The notes: generated from the letters alone by a model not told the origin. 64,000 nt of DNA from Coprenecus sp949297365 (GCA_963931055.1 OZ006987.1:558001-622000); one strand, 5' to 3'; positions 7,194 to 17,690 are shown, counted from the first letter of the stretch. Numbers and translations: made by a program.

Positions 7194-9686
7194 TCATAAA
7201 GTCGAAAGCAGTTCATCCAGGGATTCCAGGCTGGTGATACGCACCTGGCGGGGCTTGCTGCCCTCAGAAGGGCCCACAATGCCGGCATCCTCAAGCTGGT
7301 CCATGATACGGCCCGCACGGTTGTAGCCCAGATTCATCTTCCTCTGAATCAAGGATGTAGAGCCGACCTGCTCGCGGACTATCAGACGGGCAGCCTCCTT
7401 GAACAGCTCGTCACGGGCCCCTCCAGAGGTCTTTCCGGACACCTGCCCTCCTCCGGCCGAATCGTCCATCTCGCACTCAGGCAGCAGGTACGCTCCGCCG
7501 AATCCGGCCTGAGACGACACAAACTGAGCGATGCGGTCCACTTCCGGCGTATCGATAAAGGCGCACTGGAGCCGCACCGGCTCGCTGTTGCCTGTAGATA
7601 TGAGCATGTCGCCCCGGCCTATCAGCTGATTGGCCCCGGTCTGGTCCAGGATGGTCTTGGAGTCCACACTGGAGATTACCCTGAAAGCTACGCGGGCCGG
7701 GAAATTGGCCTTGATGGTGCCGGTGATGATATTGGTCGTAGGACGCTGAGTCGCTATCACCAAATGTATGCCTATGGCCCTGGCCAGCTGTGCCAGACGG
7801 GCTATGGGCTCCTCCACTTCCCGGCCGGCTGTCATCAGCAGGTCGGCGAACTCGTCAATAATCACCACTATATACGGCATGAACTCGTGCCCCTTGTAGG
7901 GATTGAGCTTCCGCGAGAGGAACTTCTCGTTGTACTCCTTGATGTTGCGGACAGATGCGGCCTTGAGCAGGTCATAACGGTGATCCATCAGCTTGCAAAG
8001 CGAGCGCAGGGTGTACACCACCCGTTTGGTATCCGTGATGATGGCATCCTCCGAGTCAGGCATCTTGGCCAGGTAATGCTTCTCCAGAGGAGCGTAAAGC
8101 GACAGCTCCACCTTCTTGGGATCCACCAGCACGAACTTGAGCTCGGCCGGATGCTTCTTGTACAGCAAAGAAGTGATGATGGCATTAAGTCCCACTGACT
8201 TACCCTGTCCGGTAGCACCGGCTACCAGCAGGTGCGGCATCTTAGCCAGGTCAAACGAATAGGCCTCGTTGGATATCGTCCGCCCGATAACCACGGGCAG
8301 GTCGTACTTGGCGGCGTTGAACTTAGGGTCACTCAGAATAGAGCGCATGGACACTATGCTGGGCTTGTCATTGGCCACCTCTATACCTATCGCATTGGTG
8401 CCGGTAAGCATCACCACACGCACACCGCGGGCAGCCAGCGAGCGGGCTATATCGTCCTCCAGCCTTACTATCTGGGCCACACGGACTCCCGGAGCAGGCA
8501 CCACCTCATACAGAGTAACGGTAGGCCCTACCCTCGCAGATATCTTGGATATGCTTATCTTGAAATCCTTGAGTGTACTGACGATCAGACGGTTATTCCT
8601 TTCCAGCTCCTCGCGAGACACTTCATGGATCTGGTCCGAATAATCCTTCAGCAGAGACAGGTCCGGCATCCGGTAATTGGACAGACTGAGCCTGGGATCA
8701 TACCTTGTCTTCCACTGCTCATCAGACAGACCGGTAGAGAAGTCCGTCGGATCCCCACCGATGACCTCCACCGGAGGAATGTCGCTGTCAGGCACATCCG
8801 GACCTGCAGGTGTATCCGCATCCTTGTCCTCAGGTCGTTCCACCGGCACCACCGGGGGTATCACCTCCAGTTCCGGTCCTTCCTCATCGGGTTCATTGCC
8901 TTCATCTCCCTCCTCATCACCGTTCTCCTCGTCATCATTTTCTCCATCTTCATCCTCATCATCGGATCCTTCATCATCGCCACCGTCCTCGTCCACGTCA
9001 TCCTCTCCTGCATCTGTCCCTCCATCTTCGGGGACAGCATCCACATCGAACTTACCGCGCTTGGAGAACAGAGAGTCGAACAGCGACGTTATCCTGTCTA
9101 CTATCTTGTGATTGAGGAGTATAACCCACAGTACGAGAAAGACCAGAATGATACATGCAGTCCCGAACGCTCCGGTCATGGACACCAGCCATTCATTGAC
9201 ATAGTACCCGTAAGACCCTCCTGCACCGTCTCCGAACATCGACTTCGCGGAAGTAAAGGAGAATATATAGGAGAACAGAGCGGACAGGACTATACAGCCC
9301 ATCAAGGACAGAAAGAACAGGCGCAGAAGCCTGACTTTCTCCTTCTTGAAACAATACACGGACACACCGGCGAAGAAAAACGGAATGACGAACGCTCCCA
9401 GGCCGAACCATCTGGACACAAGGAGATTGGCAAACAGGAAGCCGGCTTTGCCTCCGGTATTTTCAGCGGTAACAGCATTGCTGTATATTCCGTCGTCGGA
9501 CAACAGACTCTGGTCCTCAGCCCATGTGAACAGATAAGAGACTATCGACACCAGGGTAAAGACCGCCAGAAGAGCAAAAACCAGCCCCAGCACAAAACGG
9601 ACGTTCCGGTTGTGCATCAGCCTGTCCAATGCTGACGGACCTTTCTTCTTTTTTTTCTTTTTCCTGGCTACTGCTGCTTTTTCCAT
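7194..9686 (-). CDS. ftsK: DNA translocase FtsK/SpoIIIE
   Basis: An 830-residue septal DNA pump that clears chromosome termini during division. After a Lys-rich N-terminus come four or five membrane helices (about 30-205), a very acidic Asp/Glu linker (about 220-290), the RecA-like motor with Walker A GATGQGKS near 488 and Walker B VVIIDEFADLL, and a C-terminal winged-helix gamma domain that in FtsK reads KOPS sites (SLIQRKMNLGYNRAGRIMDQLE). Length and order are normal for Bacteroidota. The start overlaps the upstream DUF4290 gene by 19 bases, indicating translational coupling. Confidence 0.96.
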   Translation of the reverse strand: MEKAAVARKKKKKKKGPSALDRLMHNRNVRFVLGLVFALLAVFTLVSIVSYLFTWAEDQSLLSDDGIYSNAVTAENTGGKAGFLFANLLVSRWFGLGAFVIPFFFAGVSVYCFKKEKVRLLRLFFLSLMGCIVLSALFSYIFSFTSAKSMFGDGAGGSYGYYVNEWLVSMTGAFGTACIILVFLVLWVILLNHKIVDRITSLFDSLFSKRGKFDVDAVPEDGGTDAGEDDVDEDGGDDEGSDDEDEDGENDDEENGDEEGDEGNEPDEEGPELEVIPPVVPVERPEDKDADTPAGPDVPDSDIPPVEVIGGDPTDFSTGLSDEQWKTRYDPRLSLSNYRMPDLSLLKDYSDQIHEVSREELERNNRLIVSTLKDFKISISKISARVGPTVTLYEVVPAPGVRVAQIVRLEDDIARSLAARGVRVVMLTGTNAIGIEVANDKPSIVSMRSILSDPKFNAAKYDLPVVIGRTISNEAYSFDLAKMPHLLVAGATGQGKSVGLNAIITSLLYKKHPAELKFVLVDPKKVELSLYAPLEKHYLAKMPDSEDAIITDTKRVVYTLRSLCKLMDHRYDLLKAASVRNIKEYNEKFLSRKLNPYKGHEFMPYIVVIIDEFADLLMTAGREVEEPIARLAQLARAIGIHLVIATQRPTTNIITGTIKANFPARVAFRVISSVDSKTILDQTGANQLIGRGDMLISTGNSEPVRLQCAFIDTPEVDRIAQFVSSQAGFGGAYLLPECEMDDSAGGGQVSGKTSGGARDELFKEAARLIVREQVGSTSLIQRKMNLGYNRAGRIMDQLEDAGIVGPSEGSKPRQVRITSLESLDELLSTL

Positions 9687-10324
9687 TTGCCTCTGTTGTT
9701 CTTATTCCGGCCCTGCTTCCTGAACTGATTGCGGTTCTGGGCGTTGGGAAGCATCAGACCCGGACGGGTGAATTTTTCCTTCTCGGAGATACTGTCAAGA
9801 TGAATATGAGACGGCACTGTCAGCTTACCGTCCGAGAGTTTTTCTATATCCTTGAAGATAGTCTCATCAGATACACTGTCCTTGTTCCATATAAGGTACT
9901 GCTGCCTCATATATACCGCCATGGACTTTATCATCCTGTCGCGGGTCTCGTCTTCGGGCATGGCGGCTATCACCTTCACCATATTCTGAATATTCCGGCC
10001 ATAATGCGCCGCAGCAAGGGGTTCCTTCGGCATCGGCACTATCTCAGGGGGCGCCGTCAGCTCCTCCTTGGTCGGCATAGGAAAGGGCGAGTCCACATCA
10101 AGGTCAAAGCCGGCAATGATCTGCACATGATCCCACAGCTTGTGCATATAGTCCGGCTGCTCCATGACCTGGGGATTGAGTATGGCCATGACAGAGACCA
10201 CCGCCCTGATCTGCTCGTTGCGTTTCTCCCTGTCCGGTATCTGCTTTACCTGCTCAATCATTTTCTGTACGTGCCTTCCATATTCCGGCAATATCAGTTT
10301 CTCTCTATTTGTATTGTAGTCCAT
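9668..10324 (-). CDS. DUF4290 domain protein
   Basis: A 218-residue cytosolic protein that I place in DUF4290, a Bacteroidota family of unknown function. It is mainly helical (LPEYGRHVQKMIEQVKQIPD; MVKVIAAMPEDETRDRMIKSMAVYMRQQ) with a basic, Asn/Lys/Gln-rich tail from about residue 190 (NRNQFRKQGRNKNNRGKWKK) that could bind nucleic acid. It is the first gene of an operon with ftsK and lolA and overlaps ftsK, so a division or chromosome-related role is possible but not shown. No signal peptide is present. Confidence 0.8.
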   Translation of the reverse strand: MDYNTNREKLILPEYGRHVQKMIEQVKQIPDREKRNEQIRAVVSVMAILNPQVMEQPDYMHKLWDHVQIIAGFDLDVDSPFPMPTKEELTAPPEIVPMPKEPLAAAHYGRNIQNMVKVIAAMPEDETRDRMIKSMAVYMRQQYLIWNKDSVSDETIFKDIEKLSDGKLTVPSHIHLDSISEKEKFTRPGLMLPNAQNRNQFRKQGRNKNNRGKWKKQQ

Positions 10325-10340
10325 CGTGCAAAAATTTCCA

Positions 10341-10379
10341 CAAAGATAGTTTTTTTAGATTACGAATTGAGTATCTTTG
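10341..10379. promoter_or_regulatory. Divergent promoter pair (DUF4290-ftsK operon / dTDP-rhamnose reductase)
   Basis: TATCTTTG is present on the minus strand (10341-10348) and again on the plus strand (10372-10379), pointing in opposite directions and 23 bases apart. Each lies 17-20 bases before a start codon. The -33 boxes are weak. Confidence 0.65.
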
Positions 10380-10398
10380 TCGCACAATTATTATAAAT

Positions 10399-11262
10399 AT
10401 GGACAACATTCTGATTACCGGCGCAGACGGGCAACTTGGCAGCGAGCTCCGCTCCCTGCTTGATGGGAACAAGGATTACCAATGCTTTTATACGGATGTC
10501 CCGCAGCTGGACATCACCGACCAGGATGCGGTGGACAGATTCATCACGGAGAATTCCATCACCAGAATCATAAACTGTGCGGCATACAACAACGTAGACG
10601 GAGCCGAGACAGATGCCGGCTCTGCTATCAGAATCAATGTCAACGGCCCCATGTGCCTTGCCACGGCCGCTGCCCGTCACGGTATCTACCTGATACACAT
10701 ATCCACCGACTTTGTCTTTGACGGCAAGAAGCGTACTCCGTACCACGAGAGCGACAGACCGTCTCCCCTGTCCGAATACGGCAGGACAAAGCTGGCCGGA
10801 GAGCTGGCCGTCAAGAGGTCCGGATGCCTGTCCATCATCATCCGCACGGCATGGCTGTACTCGCCGTACGGCAAGAAGAACTTCGTCAGGACCATGATAG
10901 AGAAGGGCCTGGATGAATACGAGCTCAATGTGGTCTGCGACCAGGTCGGCACGCCTACGTACGCCCGTGACCTGGCCGAAGCCATCCTGCATATCCTGCC
11001 CCAGCTGGATACTGTTCCAAGATACGGAGAAGTCTTCCACTACTCGGACGAGGGCAGCTGCTCCAGAGCCGAATTTGCGGACAAGATCATGAAACTCAAA
11101 AGGCTGGACTGCACCGTCAGCCCCGTTGACTCTTCCGTATATCCCACCGCTGCCCGGAGACCCGAATACTCCGTGCTGGACAAATCCCTTATAAAGGCTG
11201 CCTTCGGGGTCAAAGTCCCGCTCTGGGAAAGGAGCCTGTCCAAGGCAATCAGATTGTTTTAA
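10399..11262 (+). CDS. rfbD: dTDP-4-dehydrorhamnose reductase family protein
   Basis: A 287-residue extended short-chain dehydrogenase. The Rossmann motif ITGADGQLGSEL is at the N-terminus and the catalytic Y-x3-K is in SPLSEYGRTKLAGE (near residue 130). The family reduces dTDP-4-dehydrorhamnose to dTDP-L-rhamnose for surface polysaccharide. RfbA, B and C are not adjacent, so a related NAD(P)-dependent sugar-nucleotide reductase is an alternative. The ATG at 10399 follows a TATCTTTG box by 19 bases; upstream in-frame codons precede that promoter and are not used. hisS starts 17 bases after the stop. Confidence 0.85.
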   Translation: MDNILITGADGQLGSELRSLLDGNKDYQCFYTDVPQLDITDQDAVDRFITENSITRIINCAAYNNVDGAETDAGSAIRINVNGPMCLATAAARHGIYLIHISTDFVFDGKKRTPYHESDRPSPLSEYGRTKLAGELAVKRSGCLSIIIRTAWLYSPYGKKNFVRTMIEKGLDEYELNVVCDQVGTPTYARDLAEAILHILPQLDTVPRYGEVFHYSDEGSCSRAEFADKIMKLKRLDCTVSPVDSSVYPTAARRPEYSVLDKSLIKAAFGVKVPLWERSLSKAIRLF

Positions 11263-11279
11263 CCTCAACACAACGGCAT

Positions 11280-12638
11280 ATGACACAGAAACCGTCCATA
11301 CCCAAAGGCACCCGCGATTTCTCTCCGGCAGAGATGGCCGGCAGAAACTACATCTTCGACACCATAAAGGCCATATTCAGGAAATACGGATACTCGCCCA
11401 TCGAGACCCCGGCGATGGAGAACCTTTCCACACTGCTGGGCAAATACGGTGAGGAGGGAGACAAGCTCCTGTTCAAGATTCTCAACTCCGGAGACGCCTT
11501 CAAGGACATAAGAGACATACCCTCAGGAGAGCTGAGCGAGATGAGCAGCAATGCCCTGGCCCTGAAAGTCAGCGAAAAGGGTCTGCGCTATGACCTGACG
11601 GTCCCGTTCGCCAGATATGTGGTCCAGCACCGCAACGAGATTACTTTCCCGTTCAAGAGATATCAGATACAGCCGGTATGGAGGGCGGACAGGCCTCAGA
11701 AAGGCCGCTACCGCGAGTTCTACCAGTGCGATGTGGATGTCATCGGCACCGAATCCCTGCTCAACGAGCTGGAACTCGTGCAGATAGCCGATGAAGTGTT
11801 CAAGTCTCTCGACATCCGCGTAAGGATCAAGATCAACAACCGCAAGGTCCTCGCCGGCCTGGCTGAGATCACCGGACAGCCGGACAAACTCACCGACATC
11901 ACAGTAGCCATCGACAAGATTGACAAGATAGGCCTCGGTGCCGTGAAGGAGGAACTGACTGAAAGGGGGCTCACTGCCGAAAGTATATCCAGGATAGAGC
12001 CGGTGCTCACGCTTTCCGGCAGCAACGAAGATAAGATCAGCCGCATGAGCGAGCTGCTGTCCAGCTCGGAGACAGGACTCCGCGGACTGCAGGAGCTGGA
12101 AGAGCTGTTCGGACTCATCAGTACGGCAGGAGTCTCTTCCGAAGTGGAGTTCGACCTGTCGCTGGCCAGGGGGCTCAACTACTACACCGGTGCCATCTTT
12201 GAGGTAAAGGCCATGGATTTCGCAATCGGAAGCATCTGCGGCGGAGGACGTTACGACAACCTTACCGGCATCTTCGGACTCCCTGACACTTCCGGAGTCG
12301 GCATCTCGTTCGGAGCGGACAGAATCTACGATGTCCTGCTGGGCATGGACAAGTTTCCCCGTAACGCAGTGCAGGGGACTGAATACCTGTTTGCAAACAT
12401 GGGCGCGGAAACCCTTCCCTATATAATGAAAGCCGCAGCCATGTGCAGGGAAGCTGGCCACTCGGCCGAGATATACCCCGAAAGCGCAAAACTCCGCAAG
12501 CAGTTTGAGTATGCCGACAAGAAAGGAATAAAATATGTTATACTTGCCGGAGAGGACGAGATGAAAAATAACGAGCTCTCCATCAAGGATATACTGTCAG
12601 GAGAGCAGAAAAAAGTCAAAATTTCAGAACTTTTTTAA
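11280..12638 (+). CDS. hisS: Histidine--tRNA ligase
   Basis: A 452-residue class II aminoacyl-tRNA synthetase, usual length. The N-terminal catalytic core contains KGTRDFSP, motif 2 (RYQIQPVWRADRPQKGRYREFYQCD, here split across a loop) and the histidine-specific motif LARGLNYYTGAIFEV. The C-terminal anticodon-binding domain covers about 345-452. It charges tRNA-His in the cytosol. It follows the rhamnose reductase by 17 bases, probably in the same transcript, and is followed by an independently promoted tRNA-Met. Confidence 0.97.
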   Translation: MTQKPSIPKGTRDFSPAEMAGRNYIFDTIKAIFRKYGYSPIETPAMENLSTLLGKYGEEGDKLLFKILNSGDAFKDIRDIPSGELSEMSSNALALKVSEKGLRYDLTVPFARYVVQHRNEITFPFKRYQIQPVWRADRPQKGRYREFYQCDVDVIGTESLLNELELVQIADEVFKSLDIRVRIKINNRKVLAGLAEITGQPDKLTDITVAIDKIDKIGLGAVKEELTERGLTAESISRIEPVLTLSGSNEDKISRMSELLSSSETGLRGLQELEELFGLISTAGVSSEVEFDLSLARGLNYYTGAIFEVKAMDFAIGSICGGGRYDNLTGIFGLPDTSGVGISFGADRIYDVLLGMDKFPRNAVQGTEYLFANMGAETLPYIMKAAAMCREAGHSAEIYPESAKLRKQFEYADKKGIKYVILAGEDEMKNNELSIKDILSGEQKKVKISELF

Positions 12639-12645
12639 ACTTATT

Positions 12646-12678
12646 TTTGGCAATTTTAAAAAAAGATATTTATCTTTG
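12646..12678 (+). promoter_or_regulatory. Promoter of tRNA-fMet
   Basis: TTTG (12646-12649), a 21-base spacer and TATCTTTG (12671-12678) form one of the clearest Bacteroidota promoters in the window, ending 10 bases before the tRNA. Confidence 0.75.
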
Positions 12679-12688
12679 TAGTCTACAT

Positions 12689-14343
<1,655 letters not shown>

Positions 14344-14658
14344 CCTGAAAATGACTAAGTTGATTATTCTTGTACACGCTATATCCTATCTCAGCGATAT
14401 AGTCCAGTCCGTTGAGGACAGCCAGCATCTCATCCGGCTCCGTCACATTGAATCTCTCTAATTCATTTCTGTAATCATCGGTAATGTCCGCCTCTACAAA
14501 CACGACACTCCATAGTATTCACCACCCTGCCGCTGTGGCCGCTTATTCATGCCGGATTGTCCGGCTGAGGCCCGCAGGATGCGGCCTCTTCTGCAAATCT
14601 GCATACGACTGATTTTTCTTGCCTCTATGGCTTATTCATCTACCGCAAGCCGACACGG

Positions 14659-14739
14659 TCACGGCAGCATCACGGGAATACCGAATGCGTTGTCAAATAT
14701 ATCAAAGTTAAAATTAAAATCCAAATCCACTATTCCCAT
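14659..14739 (-). CDS. Tiny open frame (26 residues) after the resolvase
   Basis: ATG at 14739 opens MGIVDLDFNFNFDIFDNAF..., a short, strongly patterned acidic/aromatic peptide located 22 bases after the resolvase stop on the same strand. It may be a real small protein or chance. No family is recognised. Confidence 0.2.
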   Translation of the reverse strand: MGIVDLDFNFNFDIFDNAFGIPVMLP

Positions 14740-14746
14740 GTCAGTA

Positions 14747-14779
14747 TCAATTATTGGCGATTTAATCACCAATAATTGA
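14747..14779. repeat. Perfect 11-bp inverted repeat over the resolvase stop codon
   Basis: TCAATTATTGG (14747-14757) and CCAATAATTGA (14769-14779) are exact complements around an 11-base spacer that contains the resolvase stop. It has no T-run, so it could be a weak terminator or a recombinase recognition site. Confidence 0.55.
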
Positions 14780-15400
14780 CAGCAGCTTGCGCAGCGTGTT
14801 GACCGATGTTCCCGTCAGGGCGGACACATTGCGAAGGCTGATTCCTTTACGGAGCAACGACAGCTCTTTGGCGTACTGCTCGCGGTATGCTGCTTCTGAT
14901 TTGCGATACGATGTCGGACGGCCCATCTTTATACCGTTTGCCCGGCATCGGGCGATATATTGATTTCTTCCGCTTGCCATCCGCTCTTTGATGGTCAGGC
15001 GTTCCATCTGCGCTATCTCCAACAAGATGGTCGTAATCAGGGATGCCACGGGATTCACATCACCTTCCGGGGTCAGAGTCTCTAAATTATAGTTCTTAAC
15101 ATACAGGCTGACATGGTGCTCGTTGAGGCTCTGAATGATTCTCAACGCCTCCAGCGTATTTCTTCCGAGCCTGCTGATTTCAAGGCAGACGACTCTCCGT
15201 ATATCGTTGGACTTCACGAATTCTATCAGCTCCACTATCTCCGGCCTCTCCTCATTTCGCTTGGCCCCGGACACCTTGTTGGCGAACTCCCTGACCACCT
15301 CCCAGCCGACCTTGGCGCAGTAATCCCTCAACTCCACAAGTTGCCGTTCATACTCCTGCTTATCGGTACTCACCCTCACAAGTATAACCACCTTGTCCAT
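14762..15400 (-). CDS. Small serine recombinase (resolvase/invertase)
   Basis: A 212-residue recombinase of the resolvase/invertase type. The catalytic motif VRVSTDKQEYERQ places the nucleophile at S11; LEISRLGRNTLEALRI is the conserved second motif, and QMERLTIKERMASGRNQY begins the long E helix. A helix-turn-helix DNA-binding tail (RKGISLRNVSALTGTSVNTLRKLL) fills the last 40 residues. Such enzymes resolve cointegrates or invert short segments. It is the second serine recombinase of this island and is separate from the large integrase, so it probably acts on an internal site. DUF2693 starts upstream on the same strand, 9 bases away. Confidence 0.9.
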   Translation of the reverse strand: MDKVVILVRVSTDKQEYERQLVELRDYCAKVGWEVVREFANKVSGAKRNEERPEIVELIEFVKSNDIRRVVCLEISRLGRNTLEALRIIQSLNEHHVSLYVKNYNLETLTPEGDVNPVASLITTILLEIAQMERLTIKERMASGRNQYIARCRANGIKMGRPTSYRKSEAAYREQYAKELSLLRKGISLRNVSALTGTSVNTLRKLLSIIGD

Positions 15401-15409
15401 ATCCGCACA

Positions 15410-15742
15410 TTAGATGACCGCGACTATGTTCTCCCAACGGAACGACCGCCATGCGCCCCTTTCCACATCAAAATATGCTGTGGTGCAATAAAATTCGCGG
15501 CTGTCACCGTTACCGTTGACATGCTTTTGGGCAAGTCTGCGATTGATGGTGCCCCACGCCTCCCTCAACTCTCCGTTTTTCTTCTGATACATAAAGTTCG
15601 CTATTCCATCTCTCATCTGCCTCTTCAAGCCGTCTATCATCATACTTTTCGCTCCGGCCATCAAGTCAGAAGATGTCCGCTTCGCTATAACGGCCATCCT
15701 GGCCACTGTGAAATTGCTGGTTGTGATAATCATTGCGTTCAT
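15410..15742 (-). CDS. DUF2693/SH3-barrel-like small protein
   Basis: A 110-residue protein that I assign to DUF2693, a small Bacteroidota family predicted to adopt an SH3-like barrel. The recognisable parts are LMAGAKSMMIDGLKRQMRDG, FMYQKKNGELREAWGTINR and the end YFDVERGAWRSFRWENI. The start at 15742 (MNAMII) was preferred because upstream in-frame sequence runs through the next gene. Members are frequent on mobile elements; function unknown. It lies 9 bases before the resolvase and probably shares its transcript. Confidence 0.65.
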   Translation of the reverse strand: MNAMIITTSNFTVARMAVIAKRTSSDLMAGAKSMMIDGLKRQMRDGIANFMYQKKNGELREAWGTINRRLAQKHVNGNGDSREFYCTTAYFDVERGAWRSFRWENIVAVI

Positions 15743-15773
15743 ATTCTTAGATTTAAAATGTTCAGGCATTGGA

Positions 15774-16046
15774 TTACGCAGCAAGGACAGCCATATATTC
15801 ATTGCGCTGTGCCGACACATCGGCATGGCGTCCGCTGATGATGCTGCTTGTCTCCTCATATCGCAGCATCCACAGACCGTGCAGTGCCATTCTGACATCC
15901 TCATCCTCAATGGTGTTTACGAGGCTGACGAATCTCCTCATGCCAGCCTTCGCACTGTCGTATCTCCACTCATCGGCCATGCTCCAATACCAATCATAGT
16001 TTTCTATCATCTCCAACGCTGTCCGTATCTTGTTGTCCTGTGCCAT
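15774..16046 (-). CDS. Hypothetical protein, first gene of the leftward island operon
   Basis: A 90-residue acidic helical protein (MAQDNKIRTALEMIENYDWYW... RHADVSAQRNEYMAVLAA) without signal peptide or recognisable domain. It begins 27 bases from a promoter on the minus strand (TACCTTTG, 16074-16081) and leads DUF2693 and the small resolvase. Codon usage and length suggest a real gene. I do not recognise the family. Confidence 0.55.
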   Translation of the reverse strand: MAQDNKIRTALEMIENYDWYWSMADEWRYDSAKAGMRRFVSLVNTIEDEDVRMALHGLWMLRYEETSSIISGRHADVSAQRNEYMAVLAA

Positions 16047-16073
16047 ATCTTCTTTCTCTCTTTATTTGTATTG

Positions 16074-16154
16074 CAAAGGTAATATTTATAGATTACTTAT
16101 GCAAATTTTTGTAATACTATTTTATCTGTTTTTAATAATTTTAGAATATATTTG
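16074..16154. promoter_or_regulatory. Divergent promoters between the two island operons
   Basis: TACCTTTG on the minus strand (16074-16081) faces away from TATATTTG on the plus strand (16147-16154). The 65 bases between them are very AT-rich, a plausible site for autoregulation by the helix-turn-helix protein at 16177. Confidence 0.6.
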
Positions 16155-16176
16155 CATTACTTTAATTCGGTTACAT

Positions 16177-16503
16177 ATGAACATACCCGAGAAAACCTAT
16201 TTTGAGACTCACGCTGAGGAGATGCTGAGGAACGCGGGCATGAACAAGGCCCAATTCTCGGAACGGATGGGCATTGCCAGGCAGAATGTTTTGAAACTGT
16301 TCGAAACAAAGAATGTTCTGACCCTGATAAAAGCCGCATTTATCCTCAAAGTACCACTCAATACATTGATATATGGCAACGATTCCGGGGACGGACATGC
16401 CATAGACGGATTCGTTGAGATTGACGGCAAGGTGTATCGGATACGCAGCAGGGAGGACATTGAGGACATTCTAAGCACGCTGCAAGTCAATGAGCAAGAT
16501 TAA
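16177..16503 (+). CDS. Helix-turn-helix (XRE-like) regulator
   Basis: A 108-residue protein. Residues about 12-68 form an XRE/Cro-type helix-turn-helix (EEMLRNAGMNKAQFSERMG, ARQNVLKLFETKNVLTLIKA, LKVPLNTLIYG). A short C-terminal segment (DGFVEIDGKVYRIRSREDIEDIL) looks like a small sheet plus helix. The ATG at 16177 follows a TATATTTG box by 22 bases; the frame is open upstream but that part is hydrophobic and AT-rich, not protein-like. Its end overlaps the methyltransferase by 14 bases, so the pair is translationally coupled. It likely controls the divergent promoter region. Confidence 0.75.
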   Translation: MNIPEKTYFETHAEEMLRNAGMNKAQFSERMGIARQNVLKLFETKNVLTLIKAAFILKVPLNTLIYGNDSGDGHAIDGFVEIDGKVYRIRSREDIEDILSTLQVNEQD

Positions 16504-17347
16504 CAGATACCGCTACAATCCGTCCCTCTCAGTCGTAGAGAACGCGAGAATTAACGGAGTGGACGAGGACAGTATGCGGTATTACATTAAGTCCATGGGC
16601 ATTGACCGCAGATACGAGGCGAAGGTCAGCATCATTGAGGACATCAGGAAGCATCTGGCCGGACATCCAAACGCCACGAAAGCCGAGGTGGTCAGAGCCA
16701 CCGGGCACGGCATCAATACGGTCAGGAGGTACTGGGATATCGCACTCGGGGAGGACAGTTCCGCACTATCCAAAATTGGTAATAAAATTACCAAAAAAGG
16801 ATTGCGCCAATTCCACAATTTCTACGCCACTCACCCGAGCTGTGTCAGCGACATCCTGAGGGTTGAGACATTCCATCATTCCATATTGGAGCCGTTCTGC
16901 GGTATCGGTTCCATATCGGAGGTTCTGAAAGGGCACGGTCACGAGGTTGAGAGCTATGACATCATTGACCGTGGTTACGGCAAGATTGGGGACTTCTTTA
17001 AAGTGGACTTTGAGCAAGGCAGGTACGATATCGTCAGCAATCCGCCATATAACGAGAATCTTGCCAATATCATCAAGCGGTGCATATCGCTGTGCCATAG
17101 CAAAGTGGCCCTGCTTATGCCGCTGCGGTACCTGTCAGGACTTGAAAGATTCAAAAGCATATATCAAATTCATCCTCCGGCAAGGGTCTATGTATATATA
17201 GAGCGTATCTGCATCGCACGAAACGCTGACTTTGAAAAATACAACGACCCGGGAGCCAACCGGGAAATTTATGCGTGGTATATATGGCAAAAAGGCTATA
17301 CCGGGGCTACGGAACTTCATTGGATACACAACGATAAAACCAGATAG
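16490..17347 (+). CDS. N6-adenine DNA methyltransferase with N-terminal helix-turn-helix
   Basis: A 285-residue SAM-dependent methyltransferase. Motif I is LEPFCGIGSISEVL (about 133-146) with the acidic partner ESYDIID, and motif IV is NPPY at 184-187, the form used for adenine-N6 methylation. The first 85 residues contain a helix-turn-helix-like segment (NATKAEVVRATGHGINTVRRYW) that may give DNA binding. No restriction endonuclease is adjacent, so it is likely an orphan enzyme protecting or regulating the element. It overlaps the upstream regulator by 14 bases. Confidence 0.8.
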   Translation: MSKINRYRYNPSLSVVENARINGVDEDSMRYYIKSMGIDRRYEAKVSIIEDIRKHLAGHPNATKAEVVRATGHGINTVRRYWDIALGEDSSALSKIGNKITKKGLRQFHNFYATHPSCVSDILRVETFHHSILEPFCGIGSISEVLKGHGHEVESYDIIDRGYGKIGDFFKVDFEQGRYDIVSNPPYNENLANIIKRCISLCHSKVALLMPLRYLSGLERFKSIYQIHPPARVYVYIERICIARNADFEKYNDPGANREIYAWYIWQKGYTGATELHWIHNDKTR

Positions 17348-17434
17348 TAGGCCGTTCCTGTCCTTTCGGCTGATTTAATTATAATTTTGCAGGTCAATAC
17401 CTCAAAATGAGTGCTCTCCGTAACGGGAAATCAC

Positions 17435-17442
17435 TATCTTTG
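17435..17442 (+). promoter_or_regulatory. -7 box of the structured RNA/SPFH operon (TATCTTTG)
   Basis: TATCTTTG matches TAnnTTTG exactly. Initiation a few bases downstream would start the transcript at or next to the perfect hairpin at 17446, about 290 bases before the first gene. Confidence 0.6.
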
Positions 17443-17690
17443 CAGTGCCGGACAGTCCGGCATTACATATGGAAGTGTTTTCGTAAGTCCTTATCAGAAA
17501 ATGTGGCAGTTTTCAAAACGTGAGGACAGCGGACGGCACTCATTCTTGTGTAGACTATGCGGTCAGGGGCATTTACTACCCTGCAATACCTCATATCGCT
17601 ATACGAGTGTGGGGTATTGGGTCTGTTTATTCACGTTTAGGTTTGCCACAACCTTCTGATAGATAAACGGAATCGGCCTCACACTTTCTT
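17443..17690 (+). ncRNA. Candidate structured leader RNA (five nested hairpins)
   Basis: About 250 bases without a convincing gene fold into successive helices: TGCCGGAC/GTCCGGCA (17446-17462, perfect); GTCCTT/GAGGAC (17487-17492 with 17522-17527) enclosing GAAAA/TTTTC; CAGGG/CCCTG (17564-17583); CAATACC/GGTATTG (17584-17590 with 17613-17619) directly abutting it; and GTTTAT/ATAAAC (17625-17630 with 17663-17668) enclosing AGGTT/AACCT. A promoter sits right at its 5' end and the SPFH operon begins 49 bases after its 3' end. An 82-codon frame crosses it, but reads as a chance translation. It may be an attenuator, a riboregulator or an independent small RNA. No known Rfam class is recognised. 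Confidence 0.6.

Noticed and set aside
16490..17347. Restriction-modification system
   Set aside because: Only the methyltransferase is present; no nuclease or specificity subunit lies nearby, and the small PD-(D/E)XK protein at 51.7 kb is unlinked.
17411..17659. 82-codon frame across the structured leader as a protein gene
   Set aside because: It starts upstream of the promoter box, shows no protein-like pattern, and overlaps base-paired stems; a structured RNA explains the sequence better.
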